A DNA stretch of 64,000 nucleotides from Bacillota bacterium (lineage in GTDB: Bacteria; Bacillota; Clostridia; Acetivibrionales; DTU013), in contig JAEZCO010000033.1 in NCBI GenBank assembly GCA_023433505.1, forward strand, positions 1-64,000, read 5' to 3'. The notes under the pieces are model-generated. The model was not told the DNA's origin. It was given only the letters and a program-made list of their open reading frames with translations, and did no database searches. A program made the translations under genes and the position numbers. Position 1 is the first letter of the stretch; each line of letters opens with the position of its first letter. Shown here piece by piece: positions 1 to 8,840 of the stretch.

Positions 1-55
1 GATTCACTTACATTATACCATAATACCCAAAGTTAAGAAATATATTTTCAAAGAA

Positions 56-81
56 AAAATGATATCTGCTGATATCATTTT
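56..81. terminator. Hairpin, probable terminator of an upstream gene
   Basis: A perfect 11-bp stem (AAAATGATATC, loop TGCT, GATATCATTTT) is followed by a T-rich stretch on both strands. It lies more than 200 bp before the first gene and probably ends a gene lying left of the window. Bases 82-279 hold only AT-rich leader sequence, and I see no other gene there. Confidence 0.55.
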
Positions 82-279
82 CCTTTGAGTTTCTAATTGT
101 AATTTACCCGATCTTGAGCAAGAACCGATTCAAAAGTGCAGGCCTTTTATTTTGCGTTTTCCTTTTTAATTAAAGTTATATAAAAAATATAGATGGACAG
201 GATGATTGAAATTATCAGCAGCAGGCTATATAATTTGCCTATAAATGGATTTACATAAGATTTTGGAGGAATTGAAAGG

Positions 280-1587
280 ATGAAGGCGCTAAAAGTTAGT
301 GAGAATAAACGGTATCTGGTTACGGAAGGCAATACCCCTTTTTTCTGGCTTGGTGATACGGCGTGGGAGCTTATAAACAAAACCACCAGGGAAGAAGCTG
401 CAGAGTTCTTGAACACCCGCAGGGATGAAGGGTTTAATGTCATCCAGACTGTAGCTCTTTCCGAGTTCGACGGCATTACCGCCGGTAATTCCTATGGAAG
501 AAAGCCTCTCCTGATGGACTCTACAGGAGAATATGATGTGACAAAACCAAATTTATCCTATGGGGATGAAGCCAGCGGCTACAATTACTGGGACCATGTT
601 GATTATATAATAGACTATGCGGCGGGCCTGGGATTATATATTGCCCTCCTTCCGACCTGGGGCGATAAATTCAATCAGATGTGGGGTAAAGGCCCTGTCA
701 TCTTCAACAGGCATAATGCGGGTATTTACGGGAGATGGCTTGGCGCTCGGTATAAAGACAAAGCGAATGTCCTGTGGGTGCTGGGCGGAGACAGGCCCCT
801 GTACACTTCGGAGCATTTTGCTGTTGTAAACAACATGGCTGCGGGCTTGAAGGAAGGGGATGAAGGGAGACATCTTATGACTTTCCACCCCACAGGGGAA
901 GCTTCATCGTCCCATCACCTGCATGATGAGCCCTGGTTGGATTTCAACATGATTCAATCCGGCCATGGCAGACTTAATTATGAAAATTATGAAAAGGTTG
1001 AGGCCGACTATTCCAGAGTGCCGGTAAAGCCTGTTGTCGACGCAGAGCCCAGATATGAGGACCATCCCATAGGCTTTAAAGCGGTGAATGGATATTTTGA
1101 CGACTTTGATGTAAGACAGGCGGCATACTGGGCCGTTTTTGCGGGAGCCTTCGGCCATACCTACGGACATCACTGTATTTGGTCAATGAATGTTGAACAA
1201 AGCGATTATTACATAATGAACTGGAGAAATGCCTTAGTCCGGCCGGGAGGCATGCAAATGCAATACCTGAGGAAGTTGATGGAATCCAGGCCATTTTTGG
1301 ACAGGGTCCCGGACCAAAGCATTATTGCCGACAACTACCCGGGCGCAAACCATCTGCAGGCCACGCGGGGGAAGGAGTATGCCTTTGTTTACAGCCCCAA
1401 CGGACTTAAGATCAAAGTTAATATGGCAAAGATATGGGGGAAAGAAATCACTGCCAGCTGGTTTGACCCCAGGCTGGGGACGTTCAAGCCTATCGGTAAG
1501 TTTTCCAATGAAGGGGTCCTTGAGTTTACTCCTCCATCCAGTGGGAGAAAGAATGACTGGGTGCTGGTTTTGGATGAATCCAGATAA
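280..1587 (+). CDS. GH140-like (DUF4038) glycoside hydrolase, cytoplasmic
   Basis: This 435-residue protein resembles the DUF4038/GH140 apiosidase-like family: an N-terminal TIM barrel opening with the family pattern PFFWLGDTAWEL near residue 20, then a small C-terminal beta domain ending near the WVLVLD strand. Family members remove terminal sugars such as apiose from plant polysaccharide side chains; the true substrate here is unknown. There is no signal peptide, so it should act in the cytoplasm on imported oligosaccharides. The start is set by GGAGG ten bases upstream. It stands alone between two hairpins, with no transporter or other hydrolase beside it. Family assignment is fairly secure, substrate is not. 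Confidence 0.8.
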   Translation: MKALKVSENKRYLVTEGNTPFFWLGDTAWELINKTTREEAAEFLNTRRDEGFNVIQTVALSEFDGITAGNSYGRKPLLMDSTGEYDVTKPNLSYGDEASGYNYWDHVDYIIDYAAGLGLYIALLPTWGDKFNQMWGKGPVIFNRHNAGIYGRWLGARYKDKANVLWVLGGDRPLYTSEHFAVVNNMAAGLKEGDEGRHLMTFHPTGEASSSHHLHDEPWLDFNMIQSGHGRLNYENYEKVEADYSRVPVKPVVDAEPRYEDHPIGFKAVNGYFDDFDVRQAAYWAVFAGAFGHTYGHHCIWSMNVEQSDYYIMNWRNALVRPGGMQMQYLRKLMESRPFLDRVPDQSIIADNYPGANHLQATRGKEYAFVYSPNGLKIKVNMAKIWGKEITASWFDPRLGTFKPIGKFSNEGVLEFTPPSSGRKNDWVLVLDESR

Positions 1588-1614
1588 AAGGGGAGGCTTT
1601 TTCGCCTCCCCTTT
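1587..1614. terminator. Bidirectional terminator between the glycosidase and atpC
   Basis: An 11-bp GC-rich stem (AAAGGGGAGGC, loop TTTTTC, GCCTCCCCTTT) fills the gap between the convergent ends of the glycosidase and the ATP synthase operon, and can end transcription from both sides. Confidence 0.85.
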
Positions 1615-1616
1615 GT

Positions 1617-2021
1617 TTATTTAAATCTTGATACCTTCAATCTGGTTATGGCTCTTTGGAGCGCTGCCTGGGACTGCATGTATTCCACCCGGCTCAATTG
1701 GCTCTGAAGACGCTCCCGTGCCCTTTCTTCAGCGGCTTTTGCTCTGTTAATGTCGATTTCATTGGGCCATTCGGCGGTATCGGTAAGGATTACCGTCTTA
1801 TCCCTCATAATTTCCATAAATCCTTCAGAAAGCACAGCCTCAAGCCATTTGCCATCCTTCAGGATTCTTAAGGGTCCTATGGCTACGGCTACAACCATGG
1901 GCATATGGTCCTTCATAATACCCATTTCACCCTCCGGTGTTTTGAGGACAATCATTTCTACGTCGCCGGTATAGAATGTTCTTGACGGAGTGATTATTTC
2001 AATATAAAATGTATTGGCCAT
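1617..2021 (-). CDS. atpC: ATP synthase F1 epsilon subunit
   Basis: This is the last gene of the ATP synthase operon. The 134-residue product is the epsilon subunit of the central stalk, which couples gamma rotation to catalysis and damps ATP hydrolysis. It shows the N-terminal beta sandwich (residues 1-85, with the usual TPEGEMGIM pattern) and the C-terminal two-helix hairpin. An ATG four codons upstream is open, but GGAGGG lies just before the internal ATG that gives MANTF, so that start was chosen. The gene follows atpD after 23 bases. Confidence 0.95.
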   Translation of the reverse strand: MANTFYIEIITPSRTFYTGDVEMIVLKTPEGEMGIMKDHMPMVVAVAIGPLRILKDGKWLEAVLSEGFMEIMRDKTVILTDTAEWPNEIDINRAKAAEERARERLQSQLSRVEYMQSQAALQRAITRLKVSRFK

Positions 2022-2044
2022 TTTACCCTCCATTCCCCAGGCGC

Positions 2045-3436
2045 TTACATACTCTTGGCAGCTTCATATACTTCGTCGATGGTCCCCTTCATAAAGAAAG
2101 CCGCCTCCGGGATGTCATCCATTTTACCGTCCACGATTTCCTTAAAGCCCCGGATGGTTTCCTTTATGGGAACATACTTGCCCGGATATCCTGTAAAGTT
2201 CTCGGCTACGAAGAATGGCTGCGACAGGTACCGCTTTATTTTCCTCGCCCGGTAAACGATAAGCTTGTCTTCCTCGGTTAATTCATCCATACCGAGGATG
2301 GCGATGATATCCTGGAGTTCCTTATATCTTTGCAGTACTTCCTGAACACGGCGTGCAACGTTATAGTGCTCTTCGCCGACGACTCCCGGGTCCAGTATCC
2401 TTGAGGAGGAATCCAGAGGGTCAACGGCAGGGTAAATTCCTTCTTCCACGATAGCCCTGGAAAGAACTGTTGTTGCGTCCAGATGGGCGAAGGTAGTAGC
2501 CGGAGCGGGGTCGGTAAGGTCGTCCGCGGGAACATAGATGGCTTGAACGGATGTAACCGAGCCTTTTCTTGTGGAGGTGATCCTTTCCTGGAGCATACCG
2601 ACGTCTGTTGCCAGTGTGGGCTGGTATCCGACGGCGGAGGGAACCCTTCCCAGAAGAGCGGAAACCTCTGAGCCTGCCTGTATGAACCGGAAAATGTTAT
2701 CGATGAAAAGCAATACGTCCTGGCCCAGGGTATCCCGGAAGTATTCGGCGATAGTCAGACCGGTAAGGCCCACTCTCATTCTTGATCCCGGTGGCTCGTT
2801 CATCTGGCCGAATACAAGGGAGGTCTTTTCAATAACACCAGACTCTCTCATCTCGTGCCAGAGGTCGTTACCTTCTCTGGATCTCTCGCCAACACCTGCA
2901 AATACGGAATATCCGCCGTGTTCTGTAGCGATATTCCGGATGAGCTCCTGGATTAAAACCGTCTTTCCAACTCCTGCGCCGCCAAAGAGGCCTATTTTAC
3001 CGCCTTTTGCATAGGGCGCCAGGAGATCGACGACCTTGATTCCGGTTTCCAGAATTTCCGTAGCCGGGGCTTGATCTTCAAAGGAGGGCGCCGGTCTGTG
3101 GATTGGCCAGTATTCGGCAGCGTTTACATCTCCGAATTTGTCAACAGGCTCTCCCAGAACATTTAAAACTCTCCCCAGGGTTTCCTTTCCGACCGGAACC
3201 TTGATGGGACTGCCTGTGTCCAGGGCGTTCATGCCGCGGACCAGACCATCCGTCGATGACATGGAAACGCAGCGTACAATTTGATTGCCCAGATGCTGCA
3301 TTACTTCGGCAACTATATTGGCTCCCTTATTATCGATTTTCACGGCATTATAGATCCTGGGAAGTTCTCCGCCTTCGAACCGGACGTCTATGACGGGACC
3401 GATGATCTGTACAATGCGGCCGATGTTCTCTGCCAT
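2045..3436 (-). CDS. atpD: ATP synthase F1 beta subunit
   Basis: The catalytic subunit of F1 (463 residues) binds ATP through the Walker A loop GGAGVGKT (residues 152-159) and carries the GERSREG and DELSEEDK-like segments of the family. It works as a hexamer with AtpA on the cytoplasmic side of the membrane. A GTG three codons upstream is possible, but GGAG lies eight bases before the ATG used here. A 126-bp gap separates it from atpG, longer than other gaps in the operon, and holds a fragment of a dispersed repeat (3494-3513). Confidence 0.98.
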   Translation of the reverse strand: MAENIGRIVQIIGPVIDVRFEGGELPRIYNAVKIDNKGANIVAEVMQHLGNQIVRCVSMSSTDGLVRGMNALDTGSPIKVPVGKETLGRVLNVLGEPVDKFGDVNAAEYWPIHRPAPSFEDQAPATEILETGIKVVDLLAPYAKGGKIGLFGGAGVGKTVLIQELIRNIATEHGGYSVFAGVGERSREGNDLWHEMRESGVIEKTSLVFGQMNEPPGSRMRVGLTGLTIAEYFRDTLGQDVLLFIDNIFRFIQAGSEVSALLGRVPSAVGYQPTLATDVGMLQERITSTRKGSVTSVQAIYVPADDLTDPAPATTFAHLDATTVLSRAIVEEGIYPAVDPLDSSSRILDPGVVGEEHYNVARRVQEVLQRYKELQDIIAILGMDELTEEDKLIVYRARKIKRYLSQPFFVAENFTGYPGKYVPIKETIRGFKEIVDGKMDDIPEAAFFMKGTIDEVYEAAKSM

Positions 3437-3571
3437 TTTATTCACTCCATTCAGAAATGTAATTATTTTCCGCTATAATACTTATTATAAAGCGGGCAAC
3501 CCATGGCCGCCCCTTCAGAACTACCAGTTACCTAACACACAACACCAATTGCCGGCTTACAACAGTCCATG

Positions 3572-4468
3572 TTACTGCAAGGCGGCGGCGCCGCCCACGA
3601 TCTCCGATATCTCCTGGGTTATGGCTGCCTGCCTGGCCCTGTTGTAATAAAGGTTCAAGGACTGCAGCATATCGTCGGCATTTGCCGTAGCATTGTCCAT
3701 TGCGCTCATTCTGGCGCTTTGTTCACTCGTGAACGCCTCGACCAGAGCGCCGTATACAATGCCTTTTACATATTTGGGAATAAGCACATCAAAAACTGCT
3801 TTGACAGAAGGCTCATAGGTGAACATTTCATCGATTTTGACGTCTCTGGTTTCACTGATCGTGCCGTAACCGACGTCAGCTGCCAGAACATCAAGATCCA
3901 GAGGAAGCAGCTTCAAGGTCTGAGGCACCAGCTTGATGGTGGACACCATTAGCGTATAAACAAGGTATACTTCATCCAGCTCACCGTTTTTGAACTGCTC
4001 CAGCACGATCTCTGCAATCTCTCTGGCCCGGTATACCGTGGGGTTCTGGACAGGGTAATCAAAATCGGGATACAGATCAAAGCTGCGCCTGCTGAAATAA
4101 TTCCTTCCCATATGGCCGGCCACGAAAAGTTTAGGGGCTGCCGCCTCTTTGATTTTTTCTTCAGCCAGCTTCAGAATGTTGTGATTGTATCCTCCGGCAA
4201 GCCCTTTATCACCGGTGAGTATAACAAAACCGGTTTTTTTATCCGCCTTGCCTGCTCGTACGTCAAAATAGATATTCTCAATATTTCCGCTGTGTACGAG
4301 GATATCTCCGATGGTACTCTTGACCTTATTAAAATAGGGAAGTGTCTGCTCAAGCTGCTGCCTGGCCTTTTTCAGCTTGGCTGCCGAGATAAGCTTCATG
4401 GCCTTTGTAATCTGCCTGGTTTCCTTTATGCTTTTCATTCTCAGCTTTATTTCACGCATGCTTGCCAT
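3572..4468 (-). CDS. atpG: ATP synthase F1 gamma subunit
   Basis: This 298-residue protein is the rotating central shaft of F1. The N-terminal MREIKLRMKSIKET and the C-terminal helix rich in Met/Ala/Asn (SARMSAMDNATANADDM) form the coiled coil inside the alpha-beta hexamer and are typical of the family, as is the length. It lies between atpA (44 bp upstream) and atpD in the standard operon order. Confidence 0.97.
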   Translation of the reverse strand: MASMREIKLRMKSIKETRQITKAMKLISAAKLKKARQQLEQTLPYFNKVKSTIGDILVHSGNIENIYFDVRAGKADKKTGFVILTGDKGLAGGYNHNILKLAEEKIKEAAAPKLFVAGHMGRNYFSRRSFDLYPDFDYPVQNPTVYRAREIAEIVLEQFKNGELDEVYLVYTLMVSTIKLVPQTLKLLPLDLDVLAADVGYGTISETRDVKIDEMFTYEPSVKAVFDVLIPKYVKGIVYGALVEAFTSEQSARMSAMDNATANADDMLQSLNLYYNRARQAAITQEISEIVGGAAALQ

Positions 4469-4512
4469 ATACTCTCGCCTCTTTCGACAGGGATATGCCT
4501 CAATTAATTTTG

Positions 4513-6024
4513 TTATGCGCCCTGTGCGCCTTTAAATTCTTCAATCGCCTTCTTCAATAATTCCTCGGCGTCCGGCTTCAATTCACCGGTTTCAAGAATA
4601 GATTTCGGTATTTGAGCGTGTTTCTCTTTTATATACTCAAGCAAACTCTTGTTGAATTTCTTGACGTCCCTGACCTGCACATCCATAAGGTATTTATTGC
4701 TGGCGATGTAGAGTACGATTACCTGATCCTCTACAGGCATGGGAGAATACTGTGACTGCTTCAGGGTTTCCAATAAACGCTCACCTTGAATAAGCTTGTC
4801 TCTCGTTGCCTTATCCAGATCCGAGCCAAATTGCGCGAATACTGCCAACTCCCTGTACTGAGCAAGATTTACCCTCAAAGGACCTGCAATCTTCTTCATG
4901 GCCTTGATCTGGGCGGCGCCGCCAACCCTGGAAACAGAAACGCCAACATTGACTGCGGGTCTCTGGCCGGCAAAGAAGAGCTCGGTTTCCAAGAATATTT
5001 GGCCATCTGTAATGGATATTACATTGGTTGGGATGTATGCGGAAATATCACCGGCTTGAGTCTCAATGATGGGCAGCGCGGTTATGGAACCGCCGCCAAG
5101 CTCATCGGACAGCCTTGCAGCTCTTTCCAGAAGCCTTGAATGGAGATAGAAAACGTCTCCGGGGAAAGCTTCCCTTCCCGGCGGCCTCCTTAAAAGAAGG
5201 GACATGGCTCTGTAGGCAACCGCGTGCTTCGATAGGTCATCATAGATGATCAATACATCCTTGTGATCGGTATACATGAATTCTTCAGCCATTGCACAGC
5301 CGGCATAAGGTGCTATGTACTGAATCGTGGACATTTCACTGGCTGTAGACGATACGATAATGGAATACTCCATAGCGCCGAATTTTTCCAGCGTGTTGTA
5401 AATTCCTGCGACTGTGGAGGCTTTTTGTCCAATGGCGACATAGATGCAGATAACGTCTTTACCCTTTTGATTGATGATGGTATCAATTGCAATTGCCGTC
5501 TTTCCGGTGCCTCTGTCGCCGATGATGAGCTCTCTCTGGCCTCTGCCCACGGGAGTCATGGCGTCGATGGCCATGATACCTGTCTGAAGCGGCTTGGTAA
5601 CGGATTTTCTGTCGATAACACCGGGAGCAAGGAATTCCACGGGTCTTCGTTTTGTTGTCTTTATTTCTCCTTTTCCGTCAAGAGGGTTACCCAGCGGATT
5701 GACGACTCTTCCGATAAGAGCCGCGCCAACCGGTACGTCAACGGCTCTGCCGGTTCTTTTAACAGAAGAGCCTTCCTTTATTTCTGTTTCACTCCCCAGA
5801 AGCACGCAGCCGACATTGTCTTCTTCAAGGTTTAATGCCATACCGTTGGTGCCGTTTTCAAACTCCAGAAGCTCTCCGTACATACAGCCGCCAAGACCGT
5901 ATATTCTGGCAATACCGTCGCCGGACTGAAGGACATAGCCTACATCTTCCGTTTTTGACTTGGTACTGTAGCTCTCAATTTGCTGCTTTATAATCGAGCT
6001 GATTTCTTCGGGTTTAAGATTCAT
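4513..6024 (-). CDS. atpA: ATP synthase F1 alpha subunit
   Basis: The 503-residue non-catalytic nucleotide-binding subunit of F1 has its P-loop GDRGTGKT at residues 169-176, a full-length beta-barrel N-terminal domain, the nucleotide-binding domain and the helical C-terminal domain. It alternates with AtpD in the hexamer. The gene sits 44 bp after atpH, and its start follows an AGGTGAG ribosome site. Confidence 0.98.
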   Translation of the reverse strand: MNLKPEEISSIIKQQIESYSTKSKTEDVGYVLQSGDGIARIYGLGGCMYGELLEFENGTNGMALNLEEDNVGCVLLGSETEIKEGSSVKRTGRAVDVPVGAALIGRVVNPLGNPLDGKGEIKTTKRRPVEFLAPGVIDRKSVTKPLQTGIMAIDAMTPVGRGQRELIIGDRGTGKTAIAIDTIINQKGKDVICIYVAIGQKASTVAGIYNTLEKFGAMEYSIIVSSTASEMSTIQYIAPYAGCAMAEEFMYTDHKDVLIIYDDLSKHAVAYRAMSLLLRRPPGREAFPGDVFYLHSRLLERAARLSDELGGGSITALPIIETQAGDISAYIPTNVISITDGQIFLETELFFAGQRPAVNVGVSVSRVGGAAQIKAMKKIAGPLRVNLAQYRELAVFAQFGSDLDKATRDKLIQGERLLETLKQSQYSPMPVEDQVIVLYIASNKYLMDVQVRDVKKFNKSLLEYIKEKHAQIPKSILETGELKPDAEELLKKAIEEFKGAQGA

Positions 6025-6068
6025 CGCAACTCACCTCATATCGTATTAGAGCGTATCTATAATAACTT

Positions 6069-6602
6069 CTATTTAAGCAATAATTGTTCCAGCTCCCTTA
6101 GCCTGCCCTTGACCGATGCATCCGTCATCTTGTCGCCAACCACCACCCGGATACCACCGATGAGGCCTGGATCGTATTTAACCTGGGTTTTGACGGAGAC
6201 TGCATTGTAAAGCTTTTGGTACTTATTGGCTATTACGGAGATCTGCTCACCGCCGAGCGGAACAGCAGACAGTATGTTTATCGTCAAAATGCTGCGCTTT
6301 TGGTCCGCCAGCTTTATAAATTCCTCGTAAATACCGGGCAGATACTTTATTCTGCCCTTGTCCAGCAAAAGTGAGACAAAGTTGATGATTTCAGGTTTCA
6401 CCCTGCCGTTGTATACAGTAAAGACCACATTCTTTTTAACGCCGGTTTCGTTTTGCGGATTCAGAAGAAAATCTTTAAATCCGGGTTCACTGGAGTACAT
6501 ATGGGCAAATGAGCCCAAATCCTGCAGGAATTCATCAATGGAAGCCTTTTCCGCTGCAATATTTATAAGGGCCTCCGCATACCTGTTTTCAACAAGCGAC
6601 AT
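6069..6602 (-). CDS. atpH: ATP synthase delta subunit
   Basis: This 177-residue subunit joins the peripheral stalk to the top of F1. It has the N-terminal six-helix bundle (VENRYAEALINIA) and the C-terminal segment GGIRVVVGDKMTDAS typical of the OSCP/delta family. Its start overlaps the stop of atpF by one base (TAATG), which suggests translational coupling. Confidence 0.96.
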   Translation of the reverse strand: MSLVENRYAEALINIAAEKASIDEFLQDLGSFAHMYSSEPGFKDFLLNPQNETGVKKNVVFTVYNGRVKPEIINFVSLLLDKGRIKYLPGIYEEFIKLADQKRSILTINILSAVPLGGEQISVIANKYQKLYNAVSVKTQVKYDPGLIGGIRVVVGDKMTDASVKGRLRELEQLLLK

Positions 6603-7090
6603 TATGCAGCACCTGCCTCATCAATAAATCTGTCTACCAGGGCTCTGTTCGCCTCTGTATCCATATTTGCCTCGATAACCTTTGAGGCTGCCGCAAGTGC
6701 AAGTCCGGCCACCTGACCACGTATCTCCTTGAGCATTTGCGTCCGCTCCTGCTCTATCTGTTCCATGGCTTTGGCAAGAATGCTTTCCGATTCCTGTCTG
6801 GCTGCGGCAATGATTCTGTCGGATTCCTTTTCCGCTTTAACGCGTGCTTCTTCAATTATCTTGTCGCCTTTGTCTCTTGCCGACTTCAATTGGTTTTCAT
6901 ATTGAAGCCTCAGTTCATCTGCTTCAGCCTTGACTTTATCCGCGTTTTCCAGAGAATCTTTTATCGACTTCGTCCTGTTTTCCATGAACTCCGTCACTCG
7001 CTTGAATAAAAGCTTTCTGAGAACCGTATAAAGTATGATAAGATTCAGTGCCACCATCAGGACTTTAAACGCATTGAGGCTGTCGAACAT
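6602..7090 (-). CDS. atpF: ATP synthase F0 b subunit
   Basis: The 162-residue peripheral-stalk subunit has one N-terminal membrane helix (about residues 8-27) and then a long, charged coiled coil that dimerises and holds F1 still. Length and layout match the family. It overlaps atpH by one base. The 121-bp gap before it, after atpE, contains two hairpins (7151-7197). Confidence 0.95.
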   Translation of the reverse strand: MFDSLNAFKVLMVALNLIILYTVLRKLLFKRVTEFMENRTKSIKDSLENADKVKAEADELRLQYENQLKSARDKGDKIIEEARVKAEKESDRIIAAARQESESILAKAMEQIEQERTQMLKEIRGQVAGLALAAASKVIEANMDTEANRALVDRFIDEAGAA

Positions 7091-7150
7091 CTATATCCAC
7101 CCTTTCAAGAGCCTTATATCATTAAGGTAGTTTTACAGTCTGAAATTTAT

Positions 7151-7197
7151 GCGGGAACAGTTCCCGCATGTAGGGGGAAATCCTGCTTCCCCCTACA
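7151..7197. repeat. Two adjacent hairpins between atpE and atpF
   Basis: Two inverted repeats sit inside the operon: GCGGGAA/TTCCCGC (7151-7167) and an 11-bp stem TGTAGGGGGAA/TTCCCCCTACA (7169-7197). The second begins with TGTAGGGG, like the dispersed repeat at 28605. Neither is followed by a T-run on the minus strand, so they are unlikely to be terminators. They could stabilise the upstream atpE part of the mRNA. Confidence 0.6.
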
Positions 7198-7211
7198 AAT
7201 GCCCGGTAAAA

Positions 7212-7439
7212 TTACATCTTTCCGATCAGCATTATTGCAATGACAAAGCCGAAAATAGCTGTTACTTCGGCAAGGGTAGCAAAAATAAGTGCGGTAGATA
7301 AAATTTTTCCTGAAGCTTCAGGGTTTCTGGAGACTCCCTCAGCAGCCTTTGAAGATGCTATACCCAGGCCTATTCCTGCTCCGAAACCGGTAAACATGGC
7401 AATACCTGCGCCGATTGCAATCATTCCGCTTAAATCCAT
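7212..7439 (-). CDS. atpE: ATP synthase F0 c subunit (proton type)
   Basis: This 75-residue hairpin of two membrane helices forms the rotor ring. The ion-binding carboxylate is Glu58 in the second helix (LAEVTAIFG). Na+-dependent c subunits carry a Gln in the first helix and Ser or Thr directly after the Glu. Here these positions are Leu25 and Val59, so H+ coupling is inferred. The polar loop RNPEA that contacts the stalk is present. The start follows GGGGGTG. Confidence 0.96.
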   Translation of the reverse strand: MDLSGMIAIGAGIAMFTGFGAGIGLGIASSKAAEGVSRNPEASGKILSTALIFATLAEVTAIFGFVIAIMLIGKM

Positions 7440-7452
7440 TCAATTCACCCCC

Positions 7453-8205
7453 TTATTCAATAGCTTCAGCTATGTATATTGATGATAGAAATACAAATAT
7501 ATATGCCTGCAGCATTGCATCAAACATATCGAAGAAAAAGCTGCCTACGGGAATAAGTACTTTCACCGGTAATGGCGCCGTTAGGTACAGCAGCTCCATG
7601 ATGATATATCCCGCCAGAATGTTGCCGAAAAGACGCAATGAGAGAGAGAGCGTCCTTGTTCCGTAATCAAGAATGTGAAAGGGCAGCATAATGGGCGTGG
7701 GGTACAGGAAGCCTTTAAGCCAGCCTTTGACGCCCCTGTATTTAATGCCTGCCACAAGCACGAGCGTTACTGTCATAAGCGCCATAGTCAGAGTGACGTT
7801 ATAGTCCTTGGTCGGGGGCAATATGGCGAATTCGGGCAGGCGTTCAAAAAATTGAATTCCGGTGATCTCATACAGCTGCTGGCCGGTCGGCAGTAGGCTG
7901 AAGAGGGATACGGTGTTTGCAAATGCAAGGAACAAAAGAATGGTGCCGAAATAGGGGGCAAAGTCTCTCCAGTGGTGGCCGATATTGCCCTTGATGATAT
8001 TATTGATGGTTTCCACCACCAGTTCAACCACATTTTGCTTTCCTTCGGGTACCTGTTTCAGATTGCGGGTAAAAATGTATGCCAATAATATGATTACAGC
8101 CATTATAATCCACATCATGATGATGCTGTCCGATATGGGTAAATCAAAACCAAAAAGATGAATAGAGAAAATATTATTTGCCTGCAATACATTCTGCGAT
8201 TCCAA
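7453..8205 (-). CDS. atpB: ATP synthase F0 a subunit
   Basis: The 250-residue stator channel protein has about five to six membrane helices and the essential arginine at position 191 in the pattern SLRLFGNILAG. It passes protons between the two half channels and the c ring. It lies 13 bp upstream of atpE and 14 bp downstream of atpI. Confidence 0.96.
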   Translation of the reverse strand: MESQNVLQANNIFSIHLFGFDLPISDSIIMMWIIMAVIILLAYIFTRNLKQVPEGKQNVVELVVETINNIIKGNIGHHWRDFAPYFGTILLFLAFANTVSLFSLLPTGQQLYEITGIQFFERLPEFAILPPTKDYNVTLTMALMTVTLVLVAGIKYRGVKGWLKGFLYPTPIMLPFHILDYGTRTLSLSLRLFGNILAGYIIMELLYLTAPLPVKVLIPVGSFFFDMFDAMLQAYIFVFLSSIYIAEAIE

Positions 8206-8219
8206 ATCAAAACACCTTC

Positions 8220-8624
8220 TTATTCAAAATTGTTACTGGTTATCTTTAGTGCTTCTGTCACACAATTTACCATAATAACAAAGGGCACAAGCAAAATCCC
8301 GGCTACCATACCGGCGAAAAACCAGTGATTCAAAAAATACGCTGCCAGCAGCAGCGGAAATATGACGATCTGGTTTACCAAAAACGCCAGCATGCCGCTC
8401 CTGGCCGAATTTGTCTTCTGTGCCGAGCTTGCAGCGCCGGAGACAATCTTTTTAAAAATCCATGTATAGCTCCCAAACTTCATCACACTGAAAGCGCTTC
8501 CCACAAGCAAGCCTGCCAGTGTATACCACCTTTGCTCAATCCATACTAAAACCATTACCGACAGTAGCGCACTGCATACCAATACCCTTTTTGCAATAAA
8601 GATTGCAAGTTTATTTTTTAACAA
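8220..8624 (-). CDS. atpI: ATP synthase subunit I
   Basis: This is the first gene of the operon, a 134-residue protein with four predicted membrane helices. Members of the AtpI/UncI family help assemble the c ring and may affect Mg2+ uptake. Sequence conservation is always low in this family, so position (directly before atpB), length and topology carry the call. The start is a TTG preceded by TAGGAGAA. Confidence 0.85.
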   Translation of the reverse strand: MLKNKLAIFIAKRVLVCSALLSVMVLVWIEQRWYTLAGLLVGSAFSVMKFGSYTWIFKKIVSGAASSAQKTNSARSGMLAFLVNQIVIFPLLLAAYFLNHWFFAGMVAGILLVPFVIMVNCVTEALKITSNNFE

Positions 8625-8840
8625 ATTCTCCTACCTCTTGCAACTTAAAAATCATTAAAGTACCCAGTGACTTATGCCGATAATCAATTTGAGTAATGGG
8701 CGCTAAAACAGATATAATGCACCTTCGCAAATTTATTTAAACTTAATATTACCATAGTGGTTTTTATTATTCAATACCTGAAACTGGAAAATGACAGATT
8801 TTTAACAAAAACCATTATATTTCACAATGGGAGTGTTTAT

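Noticed and set aside
3569..3952. Open frames opposite and within the ATP synthase genes (also 5263-5835, 5594-5929)
   Set aside because: They are antisense shadows of atpG and atpA without ribosome sites or recognisable domains.
7212..7439. Na+-dependent ATP synthase
   Set aside because: The Na+ ligands of known c rings (Gln in helix 1, Ser or Thr after the Glu) are Leu25 and Val59 here.
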